From Vibrio sp. JPW-9-11-11 (GTDB lineage: Bacteria > Pseudomonadota > Gammaproteobacteria > Enterobacterales > Vibrionaceae), in the NCBI RefSeq assembly GCF_013369335.1, contig NZ_SZQJ01000005.1, forward strand, positions 620,001-684,000: a DNA stretch of 64,000 bases, written 5' to 3'. Shown one piece after another: positions 37,682 through 47,737 of this stretch. The translations under genes and the position numbers were made by a program. The notes beneath the pieces were generated by a model. It saw only the letters and a list, made by a program, of their open reading frames with translations, made no database searches and was not told the origin of the DNA. Numbering within the stretch: position 1 is the stretch's first letter; each line of letters starts with the position of its first letter.

Positions 37682-40156
37682 CTAAGTCAGCTTAGTGGGT
37701 TCGCCAAGATAAAAGCCTTGTAGGTAATCCACCCCAAGTTCAGTGGCAATGTCACACACCGCCTGATTATGGACAAACTCCGCTACCGTCTTAGCACCAA
37801 ATACATTGCACAAACGGACCAACTGAGAAGCGACTTTACGCTGTTTAGCGTCGACATCGATATAGCGTATTAAACTGCCGTCTAACTTGATGATATCAGG
37901 TTCAATTTTGATGATTTCATCGAGGTTCGAGTATCCAGAGCCGAAATCATCGACAATGATCGTCACCCCCATTTGACGAAAATGATTACACACCTCACTC
38001 ATGCGCTCAAAGTCATGAATCTGCTCAGACTCAACGATTTCAATCCCGACTCGAGTAGGGTCTTGTAGGCCGAGAATGCTCTCTTCAAGTAGCTCCAAAG
38101 TGGTGTCATTGACGATATCTTGGTGAGATAAGTTGAGAGAGAACTTCTCGCTTCGTGGTTGCATCAGTTCAAAGCTACGCTTGATCATCAGTTGACTCAT
38201 TTTGTTGTATAAGCGCGTTCCTTGAACCAGAGGTAAGAAGTACCCCGGTGACAACACCTGCGAACCATGAGTTAAACGCGCAAGGCACTCATAGTTGCTC
38301 AGAGTGCGGGTCGTTGCATCAAAAATGGGTTGTACATACGGCTCAATATTTCGCTGTGCAATAGCATGGTTCGTAATCGACAGCTTCTCTAATCGTTCAC
38401 GGCGTTGAGTCTCTTGCTGGATCAGATCATCGGCATCAACAAATGATTGGTTCGTCTTGTTCGCGTGACGACGCGCTTCGATTGACTTAAACAACAACGC
38501 ATCTGCAGAGCACATCAAAAACGATTTTTTCTGCGCAATACCCGCACTGATCGAAACCGCAAGGTGTGTGCTGTCTAAAAACGATAGATCTTTAAAATCC
38601 ATCGACTCGACTTGCTCCAGCAATACTTCAAAGCGGCGACGCACCTCTTGCATGGGCAATGGGTTGGTAAAAACAGTCGCCCACTCACCGACACCTATGC
38701 TGTATAACTTGGCCCCCTCAGGCAGGTTCTCTTTCACCAACTGAGCAAAAAATGAGGTCAGCATCACCAATAGGTTGTCCCCTACTGAATAGCCGTACTT
38801 TTCATTGATATCGGTCAGATTATTGATTTTGACATTCAGCAAGCAGTCTTCTAATGCCATCTGTGCAATGTTTTCTAACAGCACAGCGCGATTGGGCAGC
38901 CCAGTGCGACGATCAGTTCGGTAACTGGACACTAAGGCATTGGCTTGGCTCTCTATCTTATCTTGCATCACCTGATTGTAATTCTCGAGGTCGGCAAACG
39001 AGTTACGGATCATCGAAAACAGAGGAGAAATCGTGGAGGATTCGTCGACCTTGGGCAATGCGATATCTTGAGTCGCCTCACCTTCACGCATCGCAATCAG
39101 TGTCATGCTGTGATGCAAGATCATCTGCTGTAGTTGATCTTTATACAGCTCTCCCATGCAGTAGAAGCCATAACACCCGGCCACAGATTGCAAAGGCTCT
39201 AACTCTGCATTACCTTCAATAAAATCAAGCCGTGAAGTGCAGTTATACACCCAAATAGCCTCTGGTTGCTGGTGGGCAAGATGGAAGGCGCCCTGTTTGA
39301 CTTGCTGGATGGTTAACTCTGGATGGTCATAACAAAAACGGACCTTATCGCCTTTCTGTAGTGGCTTATCAAACTCTATACTCAAATCATCGAGCATGCT
39401 AATCGGAGTTGAAAGCGCTTGGTCTTGCGGATCCCCTTTCATCAGCGGAAAGCCAATTAACATCTCAGGAGGAAATTGTTCCCCATCGGCTAAATAGCGG
39501 CGATAAACCTGACCGATGGCTTGATGATTGAGTTCAAACACCCTGTTTCCGCGCACCTTAGTCACAACAAATGTTTGTCCGATTGGGTTCCATTCATTGT
39601 ATGCCTTATGCCATACGTGAAGGTGCTCCGAGTGCAAAGCCACAGCGACGAGCGCACTGTGATAAAACTCACCATTGAGCATCGCCCAGCGGCCGTTGTC
39701 GGTCGTCACGGTGACGCCGCCCGCGACAGGAATGGTGTCGTGGCAAAAAGCAGCAAATAGATCGTCATCTGTTGCGGTGAGTCGATCCCCAAAACAAATG
39801 ACTGCTTTGGTGTGGCGCGTAATCTCTAATTGTTGGTGCAATCGCTGCTTAGCTTGACGTTCAGTCGAAGAAAAACACGCCACCGCCGTGGAAAAATGAA
39901 CGGTATCAAACTGACTAACCACGGCAACCGTCTGTTGTGAAATAATAGTTCCGCTGTCAATTTTGTGCTTGGCGCTACTGCCGATCACCACCGAATTCGG
40001 CCATTTTTGCACGATCAAGCGATAATACTCTTTCACCTGTTGCTCAGTCTGATCCGAAAATAGTTGAATGAGCAAATTATCGTGGCGCGCGTGATCGTCT
40101 TCGAGCAGGCGGTTCAATTCCTGCTGATTTGAAAAGGTGATCGAGGTGCTATCCAT
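37682..40156 (-). CDS. FIST sensor domain with degenerate GGDEF and intact EAL
   Basis: 824 residues: FIST N and C sensory domains (about 30-380), a linker with a coiled-coil look (about 385-410), a GGDEF domain (about 410-575) and an EAL domain (about 590-820). The GGDEF signature reads G488-V-G-E-W492, so cyclase activity is probably lost. The EAL domain has E623 (E-C-L), N in LNLSHQD, IEIVE, DDFGSGYSN, IIKLDGS, VAEFVHN and LQGF, the full catalytic set for c-di-GMP hydrolysis. FIST domains are thought to bind amino acids or related small ligands. No membrane segment, so cytosolic. Confidence 0.9.
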   Translation of the reverse strand: MDSTSITFSNQQELNRLLEDDHARHDNLLIQLFSDQTEQQVKEYYRLIVQKWPNSVVIGSSAKHKIDSGTIISQQTVAVVSQFDTVHFSTAVACFSSTERQAKQRLHQQLEITRHTKAVICFGDRLTATDDDLFAAFCHDTIPVAGGVTVTTDNGRWAMLNGEFYHSALVAVALHSEHLHVWHKAYNEWNPIGQTFVVTKVRGNRVFELNHQAIGQVYRRYLADGEQFPPEMLIGFPLMKGDPQDQALSTPISMLDDLSIEFDKPLQKGDKVRFCYDHPELTIQQVKQGAFHLAHQQPEAIWVYNCTSRLDFIEGNAELEPLQSVAGCYGFYCMGELYKDQLQQMILHHSMTLIAMREGEATQDIALPKVDESSTISPLFSMIRNSFADLENYNQVMQDKIESQANALVSSYRTDRRTGLPNRAVLLENIAQMALEDCLLNVKINNLTDINEKYGYSVGDNLLVMLTSFFAQLVKENLPEGAKLYSIGVGEWATVFTNPLPMQEVRRRFEVLLEQVESMDFKDLSFLDSTHLAVSISAGIAQKKSFLMCSADALLFKSIEARRHANKTNQSFVDADDLIQQETQRRERLEKLSITNHAIAQRNIEPYVQPIFDATTRTLSNYECLARLTHGSQVLSPGYFLPLVQGTRLYNKMSQLMIKRSFELMQPRSEKFSLNLSHQDIVNDTTLELLEESILGLQDPTRVGIEIVESEQIHDFERMSEVCNHFRQMGVTIIVDDFGSGYSNLDEIIKIEPDIIKLDGSLIRYIDVDAKQRKVASQLVRLCNVFGAKTVAEFVHNQAVCDIATELGVDYLQGFYLGEPTKLT

Positions 40157-40277
40157 ACTACAAAAATCCTGACTAACGACACGCGATGATTATCTCGCTG
40201 AATGACTGACGATTGCAAAATCAGTCAAGCAAGCTGTGATTTCAACCCATAACTATGCGGTAAAACCACATTTTTGA

Positions 40278-41669
40278 TCACGGTCTGTTCTTAACGACGG
40301 AGAGTTGACTCGCCAACCACTGCTGCAGCGCATAACGCGACACCTTGATACCTGCCGATTGCAACTCATTTGGCATCGGATAATAGCGGACAGGCCACTT
40401 AAAACGGCTCAACCTAGGAGTGAGGAACTCATCTAAGGAGTTGAGATTTAAAGTATTAGCGTGTTGAATAATCGCCACAGGGCGTTGACCAAATTCACTA
40501 TCATCAACCGGAACCACGACCGCAAGTTCAATCAGAGGATGCTGGTTGAGCACTCGCTCTATCTCTTCGCAGTGAATATTCTCACCACCAGAAATAAACT
40601 GATTGTCGGCTCGGCCAATAATCACCAACTCATCGCCCTGCCATTGACCGAGGTCTTTACTATCGAACCAGCCATCTTGAGTTATGGGCTTAAGCTCGCC
40701 GCGTACGTAATATCCCGCCGCAAGCGTATCGCCACCGATGAAGATCCGTCCATCTTCCACCTTTAGTTGTCGATTAGCCAAGATACGCCCAGCTGTTGCC
40801 CTGTCATCAACTCGCTTTGCCGTCACCGTTGACGCCGCTTCCGTCATGCCATACCCAAGCCAAGCATCAATACCTTGACTGGCAGCACGTAGGCTTAACT
40901 GCGGGTCTATATGACTGCCCCCCAATAAGACTTGCTTGAGCGCCAACGGCTCACCACTGCCCAATAGCCTGTGCAGTTGGGTCGCCACAAGCGACGCATG
41001 CGTGACCCCTTTCACGTCTTGCTGCAGCTCACCGCTACCTAACTTGATCCACGCCCCGCTGAATAACCAACGATAAACAATGGCCAATCCCGAAACGTGG
41101 TACAAGGGTAAACTCACCAGCCAACCATCTCCTCGCTGAAAGGGGAAAACCGCCAATAACCCTTGCGCCGAGGCGATATGTTGCTGTGACGTGTGAGCTA
41201 CCGCTTTGGGGTTACCGGTTGAGCCAGAAGTAAACACGACTGTGGCCAACGCGTTGGGTTGATATTGGTTGGATGGATACGAGGAAGGAGACTGAGTATA
41301 GAAGTTAAGGGTGGATTTGCTCGCTTGACCCGTATTGGCGGCGTACCAAACATGGCGCGTATCGCAATCTGGGTAGAGCGTGGTGAGCTTTTGTTCCAGC
41401 TCCCTCTGCGATTGAGGCATTACTAAAGCATTAATGGCGCCGAGCTCTAAACAGGCAAGTAAGATAAACAGTTGCTCAGGACAGTTTTTACCTATGCTGG
41501 TCACAACGCTGCCTGCGCCAACCCCTTGCGCGCGCAATCCGGCCGCCACTCTGTTTACCTGTTCAGCCAGCTCAGACCAAGTATAGCTGGCTTCTGGCGT
41601 TCTCAATGCTAACGAACAAGGGCTCTTTTGAGCCCAATATTGCAGTGGTGAAACGGGGCTTTCAGTCAT
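40278..41669 (-). CDS. menE: o-Succinylbenzoate-CoA ligase
   Basis: Last gene of menFDHBCE, 463 residues. It adenylates o-succinylbenzoate and loads CoA in menaquinone synthesis. The AMP-binding signature TVVFTSGSTGNPKAVAHT and the later WLGYGMTEAAST and VIIGRADNQFISGGENIHCEEIE motifs are intact. ATG at 41669 overlaps the menC stop by four bases (ATGA), indicating coupling. No clear terminator follows in the 121-bp gap before the FIST gene's start. Confidence 0.95.
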   Translation of the reverse strand: MTESPVSPLQYWAQKSPCSLALRTPEASYTWSELAEQVNRVAAGLRAQGVGAGSVVTSIGKNCPEQLFILLACLELGAINALVMPQSQRELEQKLTTLYPDCDTRHVWYAANTGQASKSTLNFYTQSPSSYPSNQYQPNALATVVFTSGSTGNPKAVAHTSQQHIASAQGLLAVFPFQRGDGWLVSLPLYHVSGLAIVYRWLFSGAWIKLGSGELQQDVKGVTHASLVATQLHRLLGSGEPLALKQVLLGGSHIDPQLSLRAASQGIDAWLGYGMTEAASTVTAKRVDDRATAGRILANRQLKVEDGRIFIGGDTLAAGYYVRGELKPITQDGWFDSKDLGQWQGDELVIIGRADNQFISGGENIHCEEIERVLNQHPLIELAVVVPVDDSEFGQRPVAIIQHANTLNLNSLDEFLTPRLSRFKWPVRYYPMPNELQSAGIKVSRYALQQWLASQLSVVKNRP

Positions 41670-42652
41670 GACTGCCAGATAAGCGATTGTTGGCTAAGCG
41701 CCACTAAAGGTAAATCACAGCCTGGCCATGGCACTTCTAGTTGCTGAGTAAACAAGCCAATGGTGTCGAGCCCAGGTACCTCTTGCGGCAATTGCCAAGC
41801 AGATAGACGAGCAAGTTGAGTTAAGCCCAAGCTCGACTCGATACTCGAACTGATCACGGCTTTAATGCCCAAAGCCTTGGCGGTCGCAATCAACTCGACG
41901 CAACGCTCAACCGAACCAATTAAGGTCGGTTTGATGATGATCGCTTTGGCGCCATTAAAGTCTTGCAGCTTGAAGCCGTCCCGGCGCACCGCGTGTTGCA
42001 AGGTCTCATCCCAAGCAATAGCAATCCCCGTATTGATGGCAAATGAGAAACTGTCACCGGGTGACTGGCAAGGCTCTTCAATAAAATCGATACGTTGGCG
42101 TAGCGATGGAGCGACCTTGTTGGCAAATTGCTGCGCTTTCTCGGATGTCCAAGCTCGGTTGGCATCTAAACGTAAGGTTAAATCTGGAATCGACTCCAAG
42201 AACAAGCTAACCAACATCCCATCGCGAATCGGCTCGTACAGGCCGACTTTGATTTTGGCGACTTTGCTGCCGGACATCGCGTCTAGCTTGGGAATAAGCT
42301 CATCTGGGTCTCCAGAGCAAAGCGGCGCGGCTTGAAAACAGCCTGGCTGTGGCAAGATGGCGTCTAACTCAAGCTGCGCCATTGATAAGCCAAATCCAAC
42401 AGACGGATACAGCGGCTCTAGATCAAGCTCAACGCCGCGAGACCATAGTGCCAACTGCTCTACAAGTTGACTGTAGGCCTCATCAAGCGTTTCTAGACTA
42501 AATCCCGGCAGCGGGGCAACTTCTCCGCGTCCTACTCGTCCATCCTCACTGAGTTCGATAATAAAACCTTCTCGTACTGTTAATCGCTGTTCGCGTAGAA
42601 TCACCCCACTGTCCATCGGCAACTCATAGCGATAGAGTTTGGCTGATCTCAT
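41666..42652 (-). CDS. menC: o-Succinylbenzoate synthase
   Basis: Enolase-superfamily enzyme of 328 residues that dehydrates SHCHC to o-succinylbenzoate. The ATG at 42652 with AGGA seven bases upstream gives MRSAKLYRYELPMDSGVILR, better than the further upstream in-frame starts. Catalytic set: AKIKVGL (Lys), LRLDANRAW (Asp), DFIEEPC (Glu), AWDETL (Asp), AIIIKPTLIGS (Lys). The gap to menB is 161 bases and contains a weak hairpin (GAGCCT...AGGCTC at 42761-42789). Confidence 0.94.
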   Translation of the reverse strand: MRSAKLYRYELPMDSGVILREQRLTVREGFIIELSEDGRVGRGEVAPLPGFSLETLDEAYSQLVEQLALWSRGVELDLEPLYPSVGFGLSMAQLELDAILPQPGCFQAAPLCSGDPDELIPKLDAMSGSKVAKIKVGLYEPIRDGMLVSLFLESIPDLTLRLDANRAWTSEKAQQFANKVAPSLRQRIDFIEEPCQSPGDSFSFAINTGIAIAWDETLQHAVRRDGFKLQDFNGAKAIIIKPTLIGSVERCVELIATAKALGIKAVISSSIESSLGLTQLARLSAWQLPQEVPGLDTIGLFTQQLEVPWPGCDLPLVALSQQSLIWQS

Positions 42653-42813
42653 AACTGAATCCTTTAGTAATAATTTTATTATTTGCGTCATCATCTAAAT
42701 GTAGCAGCACTGTAGACAATGATTTACCCGTTTTTGCAGTCGATGTTTGGGCGTGTTTATAGAGCCTAATACGTCATACGCAAAGGCTCATTAAACCAAC
42801 CAGCGACCCGAGA

Positions 42814-43680
42814 TTAAGGGTTACGAGGAAACTTATTGAAGTCTGGACGGCGTTTTTCATTGAACGCGTTACGACCCTCCTGACCTTCGTCAGTCATGTA
42901 GAACATCATGGTCGCGTTGCCTGCGAGTTCTTGAAGCCCGGCTTGGCCATCACAGTCTGCGTTTAGTGCCGCTTTCAGACAACGCAGCGCCATTGGGCTG
43001 TGTTGAAGCGTCTCGCGGCACCAACGAACCGTCTCTTTTTCAAGGTCTTCAACCGGCACGACAGTGTTAACCAACCCCATATCGAGCGCTTCTTGTGCGT
43101 CATAAAAACGACATAAGAACCAGATTTCGCGCGCTTTCTTTTGGCCGACAATACGCGCCATGTAAGAAGCGCCCCAACCGCCGTCAAAAGAGCCCACTTT
43201 GGGCCCCGTTTGGCCAAATTGCGCATTCTCGGCTGCAATCGTTAGATCGCACATCATATGCAGCACATGACCGCCCCCAACCGCCCAGCCAGCGACTGCA
43301 GCGATAACGGGTTTAGGGCAGGTACGAATTTGACGTTGGAAATCGAGTACGTTGAGATGGTGAGTACCAGACTCATCGCGATAACCGCCGTAATCGCCAC
43401 GAATTTTCTGATCGCCACCCGAGCAGAAAGCTTTCTCGCCAAGGCCAGTTAAGATGATCACGCCTACGCCTTCGTCGTAACGAGCATCCGCTAGAGCCTG
43501 AATCATCTCTTTTACCGTTTGAGGACGAAACGCGTTGTGAACTTGCGGGCGTGCGATGGTGATTTTGGCGATCCCATCAGCGGATTTATGGTACTGAATA
43601 TCTTGGTATTCACCGCTGCAGTCATTCCAGTTTACTGGAGCGTAGAGTTCTTGTTCTGAGATACCAACTGTTTTTGCCAT
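42814..43680 (-). CDS. menB: 1,4-Dihydroxy-2-naphthoyl-CoA synthase
   Basis: 288 residues of the crotonase fold; ring-closes OSB-CoA in menaquinone synthesis. The ATG at 43680 ([18 protein letters not shown]) has AGGAATCACC before it; the frame extends 25 codons upstream without family similarity. Oxyanion-hole region [13 protein letters not shown] and [20 protein letters not shown], then [18 protein letters not shown], match MenB. The start falls inside a short gap after menH, so it is translated from the same operon mRNA. Confidence 0.96.
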   Translation of the reverse strand: MAKTVGISEQELYAPVNWNDCSGEYQDIQYHKSADGIAKITIARPQVHNAFRPQTVKEMIQALADARYDEGVGVIILTGLGEKAFCSGGDQKIRGDYGGYRDESGTHHLNVLDFQRQIRTCPKPVIAAVAGWAVGGGHVLHMMCDLTIAAENAQFGQTGPKVGSFDGGWGASYMARIVGQKKAREIWFLCRFYDAQEALDMGLVNTVVPVEDLEKETVRWCRETLQHSPMALRCLKAALNADCDGQAGLQELAGNATMMFYMTDEGQEGRNAFNEKRRPDFNKFPRNP

Positions 43681-43708
43681 GGTGATTCCTGTTCTATTAC
43701 TCTTTGAC

Positions 43709-44497
43709 TCAATTGAGACCATGCTGGCGCAACTGAGTGGTGATAATGTTTGCAAACGCGTATGGCTGCTCTACATGAGCATTGTGTCCAGCGCCTGCCA
43801 CTCGGCTATAAGACAAACCGCTGCGTTCAGCCAACTGACTAAACTTACTGTCTTTTTCGCCACAAATATAATGAGTGGTAATCGAAGCGCTTTTTAGCGC
43901 ATCCAATAAATAATCTTGCTTAGCGAGTGACGTGGCCTCAAGCATGTTCGCCACAGCGGGGCCAAGGTTAGCACTGCGCTGGGTGATGAGGTTTTGTCTT
44001 TGCTCATGGTTTAGCGAACTAAACACCGGTTGCTGATACCAATCGGCTAACACTTGCTCAATCGGCTCGCCCCGCAACCTCTCTGCCCAGCCGCGATCGC
44101 TTTGCCACCTCGCTTGCCGCTCTTCTGGTCGAGACAAGCCAACATTCCCGCCTTCGGCCAGTAGCAACTGAATATTCAGTTGCGAGAACGCTTGTCTCGC
44201 GACGCCATACATAGCTATACGTGCACCCAGTGAGTAGCCAAGCAGAACTATAGGCCGATGTGGCTCGATGTGGGTAAGAAGTGTGTCAGAAATTTGATTG
44301 CAACAATCGCGAAAATTGCAACAAGAGGTAAGCGCGCTCATGCCATGACCCGGAAGGTCGATACTGATACTAGGAAGATGGGCCAATGCTTGTCGTACTG
44401 AGTGCCAATCTTTACTGCTGCCGAGTAAACCGTGTAAATAAACCACAACGGCTTGGTTTGTCGTGTCTAGATTGGCACTGGCTTGACTATAAAGCAT
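43709..44497 (-). CDS. menH: SHCHC synthase MenH
   Basis: About 262 residues of the alpha/beta-hydrolase fold, which eliminates pyruvate from SEPHCHC. Nucleophile Ser lies in [13 protein letters not shown] and the catalytic His in [12 protein letters not shown]; the [12 protein letters not shown] oxyanion strand is near the N-terminus. I take the ATG at 44497; a GTG at 44512 is also in frame. Either start overlaps the end of menD, whose stop is at 44487, so translation is coupled. Confidence 0.92.
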   Translation of the reverse strand: MLYSQASANLDTTNQAVVVYLHGLLGSSKDWHSVRQALAHLPSISIDLPGHGMSALTSCCNFRDCCNQISDTLLTHIEPHRPIVLLGYSLGARIAMYGVARQAFSQLNIQLLLAEGGNVGLSRPEERQARWQSDRGWAERLRGEPIEQVLADWYQQPVFSSLNHEQRQNLITQRSANLGPAVANMLEATSLAKQDYLLDALKSASITTHYICGEKDSKFSQLAERSGLSYSRVAGAGHNAHVEQPYAFANIITTQLRQHGLN

Positions 44498-46211
44498 GCA
44501 CGTGTCGCACAAATTCTTTTAGTTGACTCACCGCCTGATCCGGTGGGGTTTGTAACTCGACCAACAGACACCCCTGTCCAGATGCTAAGTGCTCACTGAC
44601 TTGTTGCTGATAGTGCGATAAGGTTTGAGCGCGTACATAGGCGAGCTTGAACTGCTTGGCTGCCGATGCAAAATCAAAACCATGCGGCATCTGATATAAC
44701 GCCTGTTTTTGCGCGTCTGGCACGGGTAATAAATCGAAGATCGCGCCGCCGTCATTGTTGGTCACCACAACGACGACTGGCACAGACTGGTGGGTAAATA
44801 GCGCGAGAGAGTTAAGGTCGTACAGCAGGGAAGTATCGCCGATAAAGACTGCCGTTGGCGCCTTGGTTGCCCGCACAACCCCAGCGGCGGTCGCTATCAA
44901 ACCATCGATACCGGACGCACCGCGGTTGGTAAACACCTCGCGTGCGTCTAGCGCTGAAAACATATCCACTAAACGGACAAACAGACTGTTGCCAAAAAAT
45001 ATCTGCGTATTTTCCGGCAAGCAATCGACCGTTAATGCCAGCGACACCTCATCCAACGGCGCATTTCGATTTAGGTGCGATGCGGCGAGCGAGCCAACCT
45101 GATGTGACAACTCAATCAAATCATTCGCCCAGCCAAATGTATCGCTGCCCAAAGGCCGTTCCGCCATAAGTAGTGGTTCGACAAACCCTTCCACACTGCA
45201 GAGGTGGTGAATTTGCCGCAAGTGACTGGGATTATTACGTGATACGTTCGGGGCCACATAGTGATACTCAGCGCCGCGGATTTCAACTTGCGTCGCGAGC
45301 CAGTGGTTGAGCCGTTTCGAAATTAAACGCGAGCCAAACTGGAGGACTAACTGGCATTGATTGAGCAGCGCACTTTGGGCCTCATTCTGCAGCCATAAGT
45401 CATAGTGTTTCCATTCTGAGCTGACGCCCGACTGTGGGTCAGCCAGCAGTGGCCAACCGAGTTTTTGTGCTAACTGCACAGCCTTGCTTGCCTGGTGTTT
45501 ACTCACGTTTCCGAGCACAATCACGCCTTTTTTGTGCGCAATTTCCGCGATGTTCAGCGAGCTAAACTCACATGATTTCCGCTGCAAACAATAAGGCTGC
45601 TGCCCCCGCCACCAATGGTCAACACTTTGAATATAATCTTGATAGAGCGTCTTTGGCTGATCGCTATAAAGTGGCTCTGGGAATGGGCAGTTGATATGAA
45701 TTGCGCCGCCCTGCTGTTGCTGAATGTGCATTACCTGATCGAGTGAAGTGAGTAGCCACTTTAGGGGCGTTGTAATGCTAGGGCTCGGTAGATCCAACAC
45801 CGCACTCACATGTGACGAGTAAATCCCCGACTGAACAATGGCCTGATTGGCGCCACAATCGACCAGTTCTGCAGGTCGATCAGCAGTGAGAACCACCAAC
45901 TTCTCGCCAGTGAGCTTGGCCTCGGCTATGGCGGGCAATACATTGGCCACGGCCGTACCGGATGTCACTACAATCGCCACAGGTCTGGCACTCGCTTTCG
46001 CAAGGCCTAAGGCTAAAAAACCTAGGCCACGCTCATCAAAATGAGTATGTAAAGTCAGCTTGCTGTTCTCATCCGCTTCGAGTGTCAGCGGGGTCGAGCG
46101 CGATCCGGGTGCGATGCATACATCCTCGACACCTAATCGGCTGAGTTCTTCAAATAGGGTGCAACACCAGATACGGTTGATGACCGCTTGATCCATGTTC
46201 ATCTCGCGCAT
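44487..46211 (-). CDS. menD: SEPHCHC synthase MenD
   Basis: Thiamine-diphosphate enzyme of 574 residues that condenses 2-oxoglutarate and isochorismate. Signature APGSRSTPLTL near the N-terminus, catalytic-domain RGASGIDG, and a GDTSLLYDLNSL...NNDGGAIFDLLP thiamine-binding motif. The start ATG at 46211 overlaps the menF stop (TAATG). Internal ATGs at 46202 and 46196 are alternatives; MNMDQAVINRIW looks like the family N-terminus. Confidence 0.95.
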   Translation of the reverse strand: MREMNMDQAVINRIWCCTLFEELSRLGVEDVCIAPGSRSTPLTLEADENSKLTLHTHFDERGLGFLALGLAKASARPVAIVVTSGTAVANVLPAIAEAKLTGEKLVVLTADRPAELVDCGANQAIVQSGIYSSHVSAVLDLPSPSITTPLKWLLTSLDQVMHIQQQQGGAIHINCPFPEPLYSDQPKTLYQDYIQSVDHWWRGQQPYCLQRKSCEFSSLNIAEIAHKKGVIVLGNVSKHQASKAVQLAQKLGWPLLADPQSGVSSEWKHYDLWLQNEAQSALLNQCQLVLQFGSRLISKRLNHWLATQVEIRGAEYHYVAPNVSRNNPSHLRQIHHLCSVEGFVEPLLMAERPLGSDTFGWANDLIELSHQVGSLAASHLNRNAPLDEVSLALTVDCLPENTQIFFGNSLFVRLVDMFSALDAREVFTNRGASGIDGLIATAAGVVRATKAPTAVFIGDTSLLYDLNSLALFTHQSVPVVVVVTNNDGGAIFDLLPVPDAQKQALYQMPHGFDFASAAKQFKLAYVRAQTLSHYQQQVSEHLASGQGCLLVELQTPPDQAVSQLKEFVRHVHAL

Positions 46212-47518
46212 TATGAAGCGACTCCAAGCGGCGGGTGGTCAGAAATTAACGACAACAAAGTCGACATCTTCTTATCTAGCTCTTGCCATTCGTGTTGGGC
46301 TATCGAGCCGGGCACGATTCCTGCGCCGGCAAACAGTTGCACTTGGTTGTTCAATACCAAAGCACTGCGTATTGCCACACAAAACTCAGCGCGCTGATGA
46401 CTGATAAAGCCCATAGAGCCCGCGTACCATCCTCGAGCAAAGGGCTCGTGCTGTTGAATAAAGGCCATCGATTCTCGCCGAGGTAGACCCGCAACAGCGG
46501 CTGTGGGTTGCAACGCCGCCAATAGTTGTACGCCATTGGTGCCCTTGTGCAGATGGGCATGAATGCTGCGCTTAAGGTGCTGAACTTTACGTAACCGGAC
46601 CAACCTCGCCTCTTGTTCCACTGTCACACTTTGTGAATGGGGAGACAAGCGCTCGATGATATCGTCGACCACATATTGGTTCTCATTGAGGTTTTTACTG
46701 TCATTGGCTAACCAGCTCGCCAGTTCCATATCTTGGCTAGCGCTTCGTCCACGCCCTATGGTGCCCGCTAACGCTTCAGTGTGTAGCTCTTGCCCTTGGC
46801 GTGCATAAAGCCTTTCAGGCGTTGAGCCGATAAAACAGTGCTGCTTATCGAGCGCGAGTAGGAAGTGAAAACTGTGGTGGTTTTGCAAGTAACTGGATTT
46901 GAGTAACTGCGCGGCGCATAACGGTTTGTCTAGGTTCAACGTCGTTTTGCGTGCCAAGACCACTTTTTTAAACTGTTGCTGCTCAATCCCATTTAAAACT
47001 TTGTCTACCAGCTGCGACCATTGCTCTTTTTCGGGAAGGTGCTCAATCGACTCAATGTGCGAAGTAATCGGCCTAAGCGGTGTGATCTCGGTCTGCAGCT
47101 TGTATAAAGACGCCAAAGTGCGTTGTTTGTCGCTGCTAAGATTGACGGCCAGCGACCAACTCTGGTCAAAACGGATTAACTCAATTTGCGGAAGAAAGAA
47201 AAAAGAAGACATGCAACGACGATTTTTGTCGGTTTGACCGTCAAATGAGCGGCCACCCCAGACGCGTTGATCGTCCGCCAAAATGGTATAGGCAGGAGCC
47301 GGGTCAACAAAAGTGTGGACTTGCCCCAATGCCACTACCTCTTCACGAGTATCACGAGACTGCCAGTAAAATTTCGGGAACAACGGCTGCGCATCGAGCC
47401 AATCGATAAATGCAAAGTCAGGTTTTTCCTCAACTTTCTGCACTAAGCGGTTCGCGCCTTGTTGCGCTTGCTTCACGCGTTCAATCAGTTGAGAAACGGC
47501 TTGATGAAAATAAGACAA
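46211..47518 (-). CDS. menF: Isochorismate synthase MenF
   Basis: First gene of menFDHBCE, 435 residues, chorismate-binding fold. Catalytic motifs: FKKVVLARKTTLNL, STPERLYARQGQELHTEALA, AGTIGRGRS, and the C-terminal ARGWYAGSMGFIS and LFAGAGIVPGS. The likely start is a TTG at 47518 with GAGG five bases upstream, a rare start that may limit entry into the pathway. It is divergent from alaA across 219 bp. Confidence 0.93.
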   Translation of the reverse strand: MSYFHQAVSQLIERVKQAQQGANRLVQKVEEKPDFAFIDWLDAQPLFPKFYWQSRDTREEVVALGQVHTFVDPAPAYTILADDQRVWGGRSFDGQTDKNRRCMSSFFFLPQIELIRFDQSWSLAVNLSSDKQRTLASLYKLQTEITPLRPITSHIESIEHLPEKEQWSQLVDKVLNGIEQQQFKKVVLARKTTLNLDKPLCAAQLLKSSYLQNHHSFHFLLALDKQHCFIGSTPERLYARQGQELHTEALAGTIGRGRSASQDMELASWLANDSKNLNENQYVVDDIIERLSPHSQSVTVEQEARLVRLRKVQHLKRSIHAHLHKGTNGVQLLAALQPTAAVAGLPRRESMAFIQQHEPFARGWYAGSMGFISHQRAEFCVAIRSALVLNNQVQLFAGAGIVPGSIAQHEWQELDKKMSTLLSLISDHPPLGVAS

Positions 47519-47737
47519 ATCAGCCTCGTGTGCATTGGAAGTATTAATAATTTTACCTCGCTACTCTATTTATAGACCTTACTCAAATCAAGGATGTAAG
47601 CAATGTTTTAGCAATTCCTGTGATAAAGGGCGTGCTACAACGATGGATTTATGCGCATTCATTCAGATTTTTATTCTAAAGAAGGGGTTTTTAAGTTACT
47701 TTAATAAAGAAATGTAAATAAATTTAGGTTTTATTCA

